Assembly (NCBI RefSeq): GCF_026745355.1
Contig: NC_079206.1
Span: forward strand, 24,162,399 to 24,226,398
Length of the DNA stretch: 64,000 bases
Direction: 5' to 3'
Source: Beta vulgaris subsp. vulgaris
Taxonomy: Eukaryota > Streptophyta > Magnoliopsida > Caryophyllales > Amaranthaceae
Positions within the stretch are counted from its first letter, which is position 1; the number at the start of each line of letters is the position of its first letter. Below, piece after piece: positions 55,886 to 64,000 of the stretch. Made by a program: the position numbers and the translations under genes. The notes under the pieces are model-generated. The model saw only the letters and a list, made by a program, of their open reading frames with translations. It was not told the origin of the DNA and searched no databases.

Positions 55886-57202
55886 ATGGCTTCCTCCTAT
55901 AATCACCATCTCATTTCTTTGTATCTCCTCCTCATATACATCATCTCCACCACAGCTACAACCACCTCAGCCTCACCTCGCCCGAAATCTGTAATCCTTA
56001 CCCTCTCAAAGGACACTTCCACCTCCCAATACACAACCAAAGTTATCCAAAGAACACCACCAGTGTCAGTACCTCTAACACTCGACCTCGGCACTCAATA
56101 CCTATGGCTCAACTGCGGCAAGCGTTACGTCTCCTCCACATACAAACCTGTCAACTGTGGCTCCCCACTTTGCGCTCTTGCCAACGCCAAAATATGTAGG
56201 TCATGTCCTGCTCCCCCAGGCCCTAAGCCGGGGTGCAACAAGAACACATGTAGAGCTATCATCAACAACCCCATCACCAACAAATCCACACCCAGAGGCA
56301 GCGAGCTCGCTACCGATGTTATCCAACTAAACTCCTCTAACGGCGCCACCACCGGTGGTCTTGTATCCCTCCCTAATTTCCTCTTCGTTTGCGCGCCAAC
56401 CTCCTTGTTAGGTGGCCTCGCAAAAGGAGTGTTCGGTGTTGCTGGCTTCGGAAGGACTAAAGTTTCGTTCCCTACACAAGTCTCCTCCACTTTTCGCTTG
56501 GCTCAAGTATTTGCTTTGTGCTTGCCACCTCTTTCCGAAAATGGTTTTGCTTTCCTCGGTGATGGACCTTACAATATCACCCCAGGAGGCACAGGTCTTA
56601 ACGTAGACCTCAGAACCATGCTTACTTACACTCCTCTCATATCTAACCCAGTTCGAACCTCCGAGTACTTTATAGGAGTACAAGGTATCAGAGTTGGAGG
56701 AGAAGACGTACAAATCAACAAGAGTTTACTATCTATTGATAGCAAAGGATATGGTGGAACAACCATAAGTCTCTTATATCCTTACACTAGTATGGAAACT
56801 TCTATATTCAAGGCTGTCACTACTGTGTTCGACAAACAAATAGCTAATAGTTCCTTCCCGACTAAGAGAGTTGCTCCGGTTACACCCTTCGAGTTTTGCT
56901 ACGATGAATTCCCTTCCACGAGGGTTGGCCCTGCGGTGCAAAACATCGACCTGGTGTTGCAGAGCGAGAATGTGGTATGGACGATAGCCCCCTTAAATTC
57001 CTTGGTGAGGACCAATAATGTGTATTGTCTTGCTTTTGTGGATGGTGGAAAGAACCCAAGGTCATCAATTGTTATAGGAGGATACCAGATTGAGGATAAT
57101 TTGCTGCAATTTGATCGGGCTAAGTCTAGGCTTGGGTTTAGTTCTTCTTTAGTTTATGATCGGATTAGATGCTCTTTCTTTAACTTCACCAGTAAGGCGT
57201 AA
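55886..57202 (+). CDS. Xyloglucanase-inhibitor-like protein (XEGIP/EDGP/basic 7S globulin family)
   Basis: Intronless gene for a 438-residue secreted protein of the pepsin fold. Members of this family bind and inhibit microbial glycoside hydrolases (xyloglucanase, xylanase) in the cell wall or act as basic 7S globulin-type receptors. Residues 1-29 form a signal peptide (LYLLLIYIISTTATTTSAS). The first active-site motif is DLGTQYLWLNC (Asp67-Leu-Gly-Thr) instead of DTGS, and the second site region reads GGTTISLLYPYT with no DTG/DSG. The protein should therefore be proteolytically inactive, as known for the family. Many Cys (SSTYKPVNCGSPLCALA, CRSCPAPPGPKPGCNKNTC) match the conserved disulphide pattern. 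The ending VIGGYQIEDNLLQFD and LGFSSSL is the family C-terminus. Start is the first Met, just before the hydrophobic leader. It appears intact. Confidence 0.92.
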   Translation: MASSYNHHLISLYLLLIYIISTTATTTSASPRPKSVILTLSKDTSTSQYTTKVIQRTPPVSVPLTLDLGTQYLWLNCGKRYVSSTYKPVNCGSPLCALANAKICRSCPAPPGPKPGCNKNTCRAIINNPITNKSTPRGSELATDVIQLNSSNGATTGGLVSLPNFLFVCAPTSLLGGLAKGVFGVAGFGRTKVSFPTQVSSTFRLAQVFALCLPPLSENGFAFLGDGPYNITPGGTGLNVDLRTMLTYTPLISNPVRTSEYFIGVQGIRVGGEDVQINKSLLSIDSKGYGGTTISLLYPYTSMETSIFKAVTTVFDKQIANSSFPTKRVAPVTPFEFCYDEFPSTRVGPAVQNIDLVLQSENVVWTIAPLNSLVRTNNVYCLAFVDGGKNPRSSIVIGGYQIEDNLLQFDRAKSRLGFSSSLVYDRIRCSFFNFTSKA

Positions 57203-57600
57203 TAAGTCAAAATGTTTGGTTAGATTCTTATGTAATCTAGTCACATGATGTGTCGGAAAGCTTGCAATAATTATACAAAAGTACAATAAGATATAATTTA
57301 CTCATACTTGTACCATTTTGGGTTTGAATTTTTTTTTTAACTTATTTTAATTTGCACATTTTCATGGAGAAATAGTTTTTAAAAAAGTTTTAGCAAGTTA
57401 AGATATATAAATTATGATAAGATCTAATAAGATTTAACCTTCTCATAAAATAAGTTTTGATAAATTAAGATAAATTAAAGAACAGTTAGATGTGAATTGG
57501 GTATTATAAGTGTTACTAGTGTAAAAGAAATAAAGGAGGTCGTGTTAGTCTTGCACCTTTCAAATCCGATCCACAAGACTCGATAGGTTTCCTTAGCTTG
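57203..57600. other. 3' flank of the inhibitor-like gene
   Basis: AT-rich, with AATAAG/AATAAT-type signals near 57265-57290 that could serve polyadenylation. No gene. Confidence 0.35.
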
Positions 57601-57614
57601 TTTCTTTTACGGAG

Positions 57615-57776
57615 GTAATAGGATAGTCATTAAATCTGACCTTTGTGCTTATATTCAGAATATCTTTAACAATGGTTTGATTTCTCATAAGATATATTCT
57701 ATTAGCATTGCCTTAATTTCCAAATGTGATTCTCCGGAATCAATTAGGAATTTTAGACCCATTATTAATATGTGTA
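57615..57776 (+). pseudogene. L1 LINE reverse-transcriptase fragment
   Basis: Plus-strand frame AYIQNIFNNGLISHKIYSIS, then IALISKCDSPESIRNFRPII, matches the block just upstream of the LINE RT finger domain (usually VLIPK..P..I.DFRPISL). It is cut off exactly where the CACTA element begins, so the CACTA inserted into or next to an old LINE piece. Confidence 0.65.
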
Positions 57777-57789
57777 CACTACAAGAAAT

Positions 57790-58145
57790 GTTATCAAAGA
57801 GGGCAATTTATTTGAATAAAATAGGGCAACTAGTTGATTGCCTTATTTAATAGTATCAAGGAAGACAAAAATATTTCCCCCTTTTTGATATTAACTAAGA
57901 AGACAATTATATTGTTTTGCCCTCTTTGCTATCACTTAAGAAAACAATTTCAAAATTGCCCTGTTTGATACCAACTAAGAAGACAACTTTTCAATTTTGC
58001 CCTCTTTGATATTAACCTAAAACAACAATTTAAAATTTCGCCCTTTTTAATATTAACCTAAAACAACAATTTAAAGTTTTGCCCTCTTAAATACCTAAAA
58101 CAACAATTTTAACTCTTTTGCCCTCTTTAATAATGAAGGGAAAAA
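57790..58145 (+). repeat. CACTA subterminal repeats (TTTTGCCCTCTTT)
   Basis: About seven or eight units of a 35-45-base sequence pairing AAACAACAATTTAAA with TTTGCCCTCTTTGATATTAA, diverged from each other. Arrays like this bind the CACTA transposase accessory protein. Confidence 0.75.
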
Positions 58146-59833
58146 AAACAAAAAAGGATTAAAATGACACACTGTTCTATTCGATTCAATTTCCCCGCAA
58201 ACAAACAGTGTTCTTTCGAAAAGAGTGTTCTACAAAATCTTCAATCTCACTAACATGTTCTACAAAATCTGGTGATTTTGGGCAGTAATCTTCGATCATA
58301 ATCTTCAATGGAACATTGAAAGGACCAGTTCTCCCTACCAATTCATCGTTTTAGGGATTGGACGTTTCTCGCCTTCGAATTCAGTTTTTCAAGCCTTCGA
58401 ATTGACGTTTCTCGCAGATTTTCTTAGCAATTTCCTAATTCGATCGCATCTTCAGGTAAATCATTCAATTTCGCTTTTTAAATTAGATGTATGGATGATT
58501 GTTTCAGCATTTTTGTCAATTAGGTTTGCTTAACTTTTTCCACAAAATCAGACGAATTGAATTTAATTAGGTCTAGTGATTTGATAATGATTTTTATGAA
58601 TTGAGTTCCTTGATTAAGCAATTGAGATGTTACAACAATCTTCTACAAACATAGTGTATCGTACTGCAGACGTCTAAGTGATTTGAATTGAGTTCCTTGA
58701 TAAAGCGATAATTTGATATACTAAGTGATTTGATAATTAGGTCTAGTGATTTGTTCCCTGCAATTTGTTAGAAGCTTTGTTCACCTTTCAGATGCCATAG
58801 GAAAGAAATCATAAATATTCATCTTCAAAGAGCAAATGTCTGAACCTCCCTAGACCCTGCAATTTCTTTTTCTTCACTATACATATATTTAACGACTCAA
58901 TGACTCAGCACTCACAAGTTGCTGGTAGATCTTCATAAAATATTGTCCTATTTTTGGCTTTAACTCAGCTAGTAAATTGCACTTATATGATTGTATCATT
59001 CTGTGCAGATGTTGTGTTAAAATAAGTGTATACCATAATAGGAAAGGTGAACCATACTTCATTTTGCTGCAACATAAAGCCTGCAAGTCAGTGTTATTAT
59101 GCAGCTGGAATTCTATCTGATCTGATTGTTAGAATGTTAGTGTGTGTTGGTCATCACAGAAGGTCTTTTGGGTTCAATTTTAATGCAATTTCATCTTGTA
59201 TGTGGCTAGATGCAAAGGAATGTAGAAAAAACCTCACAACAACATGTAGGCTTTGAAGCACCTCCTCCCGTGATGTTGGGTGCACCTTATAGGCCTAGGT
59301 TAGAGCTATGAAGATGATAAAACAAAAACAAATCAAGTTTGTCATCTGTAAAAAAATTTGATTAGTTTCCACATCTTTTTTTAAATTTAATTTGCGGTTA
59401 ATTTGTTATGTCAGAAAGAGATTAGCTACTTAATGGTTAAAATTAGTTATGTTTTTTTTGGTTGCATCCAATAGGTAGCTGCAATTTGTACAAAACATAT
59501 CTGTCTTTTGTAGTTTTAATGAGTCGTAGAAAATAAATTGACAAATTAAGGGTGCATTCTCTTTATTTTAAAAAAATAAGTTTTCAATTTAAGTTTAGTT
59601 AAGTTTTAACAGCTTATAAAATGAACTTCAATAATATGTAATAAGTTCATATAATAAATATATGAGAATTACGGTAAAAAGAACACGGCCAAAGTGGTAC
59701 TTAAATATTTAGAAATGGAGGTGTTTCAGTTTATGACTGTTGGTGCTATTTGATTGGCTTTTGAATTTTTTATGCTGTATGTTTTTAATATTTTTTTTTG
59801 TTAAGTTATTTCAGTTATTTTTTGGGAATTATC
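58146..59833 (+). other. CACTA leader region
   Basis: Non-coding stretch between subterminal repeats and the transposase gene. 58180-58460 looks like a transcribed leader; GGTAAATC at 58454-58461 could be a 5' splice donor. Small open frames here lack similarity to known proteins. Confidence 0.4.
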
Positions 59834-62739
59834 ATGGATAATGATAAAAGTTGGATGCACATCCAAGGGTTTAATGGAAGGAAACAAGGAGATTACAAGA
59901 AAGGTGTTAAAGAGTTTTTGGACTTTGCATTTAGGGACACCGCTCCTAATTCTGGGGTAAAGTTAAGGTGTCCTTGCTTGAATGTCGAAATTATTTTGAT
60001 CAAGATCGAGATACTATGCGGGCTCATCTTTTTCGAGTCGGAATAGATCCTGATTACAATCCATGGATTTTTCATGGAGAGGAACAATCCTTTGAAGTCA
60101 CGGATGAAGAGATGTCCGAAGAGGAAGGTGATTACTTTGAGGATGAAGATCCCCTTGTGTCTGATGACTTAGCTTCTTTGGTGCGTGAGGCCACAAATGT
60201 AGTTGTAGAACCTCAAGTTTCAGATGATAGGGATAGGGTGATGATGAACTCCCTGACAAGTTTCACAAATTGATGAAAGATGCACAAGAAGAGCTTTATC
60301 CAGGGTGTAAGACATTCTCAAGATTAGAGTTCATTGTAACTCTTTTGCAACTTAAGGTGAGTGGTCGTTGGAGTGATAAGTCATTTAATGGGTTGCTTAA
60401 TGCATTGCACAAGGCCTTTAATTATGATGTGAGCTTCCCTAAGATTTCATATGAAGCAAAAAAGTACACAAAAGATCTTGGATTGAACTATGTGAAGATT
60501 CACAGATGGAGAAATGATAAGAAATCTTTTGGTGGCGAGAGGGAAAGACGACCACCTCCTGTTCCTTTATCAGGGGATGAAATTTTGGAGGCATTTGAGG
60601 GAGTGCCAAATGTGATTTTTGGGAAGAAGCGAAAGAGGAACCAGAGATACTTGTTTGACCAATGGAAGAAGCTAAGTGTCTTTTATAGACTTCCTTATTG
60701 GAGTAAGCTTTTGATTGGTCACAACTTAGATGTGATGCATATTGAGAAAAACATATGTGACAGTATAATAGGAACTGTCCTTGATATTCCGGGTAAAAAT
60801 AATAAGGATCACTTGAATGCTCGAAGGGATTTGAAGATGATGAAAATGCATGAGAAATTGCTTCCTGAAAAGGTGGATCGTGGTAAATATATCGTCCCTA
60901 GAGCACCTTATCAGTTGACACCACAAGAGAGGTGACGAGTATTAGATTCTTATCCAAGGTCAAATACCCGATGGTTATTCTTCAAACATAGCTCGATGTG
61001 CAAGTTTAGATGATGGCAAAATTTCAAATATGAAGAGCCATGATTGTCATGTATTTATGCAAGACTTGCTTATACCTGCTTTCCAAGGCATCTTGCCTAA
61101 GGAGGTTCTAGAACCTTTAGCGGAGCTTAGCTTATTTTTTAAGCAGTTATGTTCCAAAACTTTAAGAATTGATGTTTTGGAAAAGATGGAAAAGAGCATT
61201 GCGGTTACTCTTTGCAAGCTTGAAAAGCTATTTGTTCCTTCCTTTTTTGATATAATGGTCCACCTCCCAATCCACTTACCTCGTGAAGCCATGCTTGGAG
61301 GTCCAGTACAATGTCGTTGGCAATATCGATTTGAAAGGTAATATTAACTTTAAAAAGTGTTCCTTATAGCGACATGTAGTGCCTAACCATGGTTCTTTGT
61401 AGGGAAATGCATACAATGAAACCAACTGTCCAAAACAAAGCTCACCCGGAAGCCTCTATTGCCGAGGCTCGCATTGCCGATGAATGCTCTGCCTTTTGCT
61501 CTAGATATATAAGTGGAATTGAGACAAAGTTCAACTGTATGGGTAGGAATGACCAGGATAAGAACCAATCTTCAGAGTTTATGCTATCAATATTCCAAAA
61601 TAAGGGAAATGCAATGGGCAAAAGAACTTTCAAGCAGTTGAGTTTTGTGGATTGGAAGCAAGCCCAATTATATGCTCTTATGAATTGTCCAGAAGTGCAA
61701 CCGTTTATAAGGTAAGATATCAATCTTCTATTTGTTGTTCATTTTTCTAAGTTAATATACCTAAAATAATCTAATGCTTATATGATGGCAGAGAGTATGA
61801 CATCATACATGAGCCTAAACAAAGTTTAGTTGAGTGGTTCCAATCTCGGGTAAGTGCTAGAGTTAAGGTCAATAATACTCCTACTATAAGTTTGATAAAT
61901 ATGCTTATTAATTTCATTTTTCTTTATCTTTTGGTGACGTGATCGCATAGATATGGAAGCTTCATGTGGAGAAGGATCCAAGAGTAACCACCGAGTTATT
62001 GTCATTTTCACGAGGACCAAGTAAGAGTGCTCGAAGCTTTCAAGGTTACTATGTGAATGGGTATCGCTTTCACACTAAAAAGCGTCAACGTAGGAGAAAG
62101 ACGCAAAATAGTGGAGTTGTAGTTAAAGGAGATGAAGCGAGTGACCAAAGAGATTTTTATGGAGTTTTGAAAGAAGTTTTAGAGCTTGAATACGATGCTC
62201 CAAATGGTGGGGAAAAACAACCTATTGTGGTGTTATTTAGATGTGTGTGGTTTGATGTTTATAGTGATGGTCGTGGGATCAAAATAGATAAGTTTGGCAC
62301 TACTAGTGTCAACATCAGGAGATTTTTAGGGACTAATGAGCCATTTGCTTTGGCATCTCAAGTAGGACAAGTTTATTATGTTAAGGCACATAATGAACCG
62401 GATTGGAGAATTGCAATTAAAACTATCCCTCGAAATTTCTATAATTTTCCCATTGTTGAGGATGATATTGGTGATTATGAGCATGATGATAATGGAATGG
62501 ATGTCGAAATGCCTAACATGGTTGTGGATGATGGAGAGGATGATGAACTCTTACCGAGATTAGATGTCCCCCCGGAAATAGTGAGTGATGATGACGATGA
62601 CAATGATGATGATGATAATGATGAGGAGGAGGAGGAGGAAGAGGAAAGCGAGCAAGATGAAGAAAGCGTTCAAGAAGATGGTGACGAAGAAGAAGATATA
62701 ATTACTAGTGTATATGATTTAGACTCATGTAGTGATTGA
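59834..62739 (+). pseudogene. CACTA Tnp2-type transposase, frameshifted, core deleted
   Basis: Starts MDNDKSWMHIQGFNGRKQGD with a transposase-associated N-terminal domain (LRCPCLN.CRNYF). The frame shifts at about 59980 and 60245, has a stop at 60933 and shifts again by 60970. The Tnp2 region is incomplete: LGLNYVKIH (near 60500) joins directly to RWRNDKKSFGGERE, although relatives carry roughly 200-250 residues of catalytic core between them. Then follow VMHIEKNICDSIIGTVLDIP, a DUF4218 block (LPKEVLEPLAELSLFFKQLC, MVHLPIHLPREAMLGGPVQC) and a DUF4216 block (FRCVWFDVYSDGRGIKIDKF, ASQVGQVYYVK). The acidic tail ends at 62739. Introns at 61338-61402, 61712-61791 and 61850-61950 are GT-AG and keep the frame. 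Not functional as a transposase. Confidence 0.85.
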
Positions 62740-62897
62740 TATGTAAAGTTCCTGTTACAGTTTCTCATGTAGTGATTGATATTTGTGTTTTCAGTGAACT
62801 AATATTTGCTATTATCATATTTGTTTATGTTTATTTGTAATTTATAAATGTTTTTGAGTTTATTTCTTTGTTTCTTTAAGACTCTTGTTGAAGGCAG

Positions 62898-64000
62898 ATG
62901 GATTCAGAGGCTGAAGTATCTTTATCTCAACCATCGCTACAGAGGAAAAGAAAAGGTAATGATTGTGAGGCATTTTAGTGTTTTCATATTAGTGTTATAT
63001 TCTTAATTAGTTTTGTTTTCCTCTTTACAGGTCCTTTTCGTGGTCCCAGTAGAGCATTGAAGTACAAGAAGTTGCGACAAGTGCAGCCTCGAAAGATTAG
63101 TGTCGATATTCCATCATCCTTAGGAGCCGCTGTGGGTGAGCATGCATTACAGTTCATAGGAGAATGCTCTGATTGGGTGAAGGAAATGTGTCCGCTTAAT
63201 GTTGAGAAGTGGTCTGACATGCCTGAAGACGTTATAGATCGCTTATATGGAAAAATTAAGGTATACTTGCTTGAAAAAGGTATATAGCAAACATGCACGG
63301 TTTATATATCTTTATCTTTTAGTAATTGTGATGAGATATGGGTGATCTTTTAGTTCTGTACATATCTTTTTATCAATGTTATTATTTAGTCTCTAAAGGT
63401 TATTGTTTATCTTTAATATAGCTGTTTTTTGTTATCTTTAATATATGCGGCTAGGTATTATGCAGTAGCTTCTTATCTATTTTGATATTTTACTATCTTT
63501 TATTAACAGATAGTAATTATTAGCTATCATAACCATACATTGGAGTCCTAGTGTTTTAGGAGTGTACTTCCTAGTAATTATTCTGGCAACTGTTACCCTT
63601 GTATAAGCTTGCAGTTCATTCCAATTTATAACTTTTCCAGTATTGGTTCTGTTATTATTTTGCTTTACTGCAGTTGTGAAGGACATTTTTTGTTCTCTTT
63701 CTTGCCTAAGTTAGCGCATTAATAAGGGTGAAAACATGACAAATTTCTTGCTAAAATTTGGTTATCCATTCTCTTTTTTGTTATGAAAATCTTGATAAGT
63801 GGTAGTTTTGGCACTGAAAATGGCAGACATTTTTTGTTCTCTGTCTGCTCGCTTTCTCAAATAAAGGCAGCTATTATATGCTTACTGCATGCCTTCTGAA
63901 TCAGTTAACCTTATAGATTGTTTTACAAACTGTCAGTTATGTACTGGTGACTGGAGCTCACAGCTGGAGTAGATTGTAGCAGTGGCATGTGTGCACATAT
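62898..64000 (+). CDS. Second CACTA transposase gene (Ptta/En/Spm type), partial
   Basis: Exon 1 (62898-62955) reads MDSEAEVSLSQPSLQRKRK. Exon 2 (63031-63260) joins in frame and continues GPFRGPSRALKYKKLRQVQP, then SLGAAVGEHALQFIGECSDW and VEKWSDMPEDVIDRLYGKIK, ending at a GTATAC donor. The wording resembles the plant Ptta/En/Spm transposase family (TNPA-like accessory protein that binds subterminal repeats). It lies 159 bases after the Tnp2 gene on the same strand. No lesion is visible in the two exons seen. 63261-64000 appears to be intron, and the rest lies outside the window. Confidence 0.7.

Larger units (their letters stand above)
57777..64000 (+). mobile_element. CACTA (En/Spm-type) transposon, left part, runs off the window
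   Basis: The left terminus is CACTACAAGAAATG at 57777, followed by subterminal repeats to about 58145. A CT-rich leader region and two transposase genes in the same direction come next: a damaged Tnp2-type gene (59834-62739) and the start of a second gene (62898 onward). This gene order is normal for plant CACTA elements. The right terminus is not in the window, so length and 3-bp duplication cannot be checked. The base before the TIR is within a LINE fragment. Confidence 0.85.

Noticed and set aside
55903..56490. Minus-strand frames across the inhibitor-like gene
   Set aside because: Antisense shadows of a full-length intact gene.

Overview
The window is nuclear DNA of a flowering plant, almost certainly a dicot. 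It has spliced GT-AG genes, an AT-rich background and plant-type transposons (Ty3/gypsy Tat-like, L1 and RTE LINEs, hAT, CACTA, Mutator-like, Tourist- and mariner-like MITEs). The protein genes (TatD nuclease, chloroplast CP33, ELL-associated factor, xyloglucanase-inhibitor-like protein) are plant-specific in form. I cannot name the species from sequence alone; a Caryophyllales-type repeat landscape is only an impression.

Layout. 1-15.3 kb is nested transposons: a GATCC-rich non-autonomous hAT (81-1269, 8-bp target duplication); a truncated minus-strand Ty3/gypsy element (about 2493-11764) with its 5' LTR and primer site; inside it a 4.1-kb hAT with a broken transposase (7092-11185, 8-bp duplication); LTR-like debris; and a 630-bp poly(A) retroposon (14468-15097, 16-bp duplication). 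15.3-28.6 kb is one 12-exon TatD-family gene whose introns hold an RTE fragment, two nested mariner-like MITEs and a nearly full-length antisense L1 LINE (22832-27616, 16-bp duplication). The exons still join into a 319-codon open frame.

29.2-37.0 kb is the genic core: a CP33-type chloroplast RNA-binding protein and an EAF transcription-elongation factor, both on the minus strand, both intact and four-exon, with Tourist-like MITEs between them. A decayed FAR1-related gene (37.7-40.2 kb) lies divergent to EAF, and its introns are full of a degenerate AAGTAACCCC repeat.

40.2-55.8 kb is repeat territory: Tat/Ogre-like LTR fragments, an array of twelve short palindromes (42.5-43.0 kb), a CACTA-like element carrying pieces of a CONSTANS-like B-box gene and a putative plastid transit-peptide exon with a second CACTA-like element nested in the B-box codons (44.1-46.9 kb), an unidentified minus-strand reading frame with one amber codon, a TACACTATATC minisatellite, a U6 snRNA pseudogene, a hAT element with a tRNA-like head, a (TAA)n/(TTA)n mirror microsatellite and a Mutator-like MITE with a 9-bp duplication. 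55.9-57.2 kb is an intronless gene for a catalytically dead aspartic-protease-fold inhibitor (XEGIP/EDGP type). From 57777 to the right edge is the left part of a CACTA transposon with a damaged Tnp2-type gene and the start of a second transposase gene.

The host genes do not form a pathway. The main biological interest is the nesting of elements, the gene fragments captured by the CACTA-like element, and several structured repeats of unknown origin. I found no clearly novel functional system.
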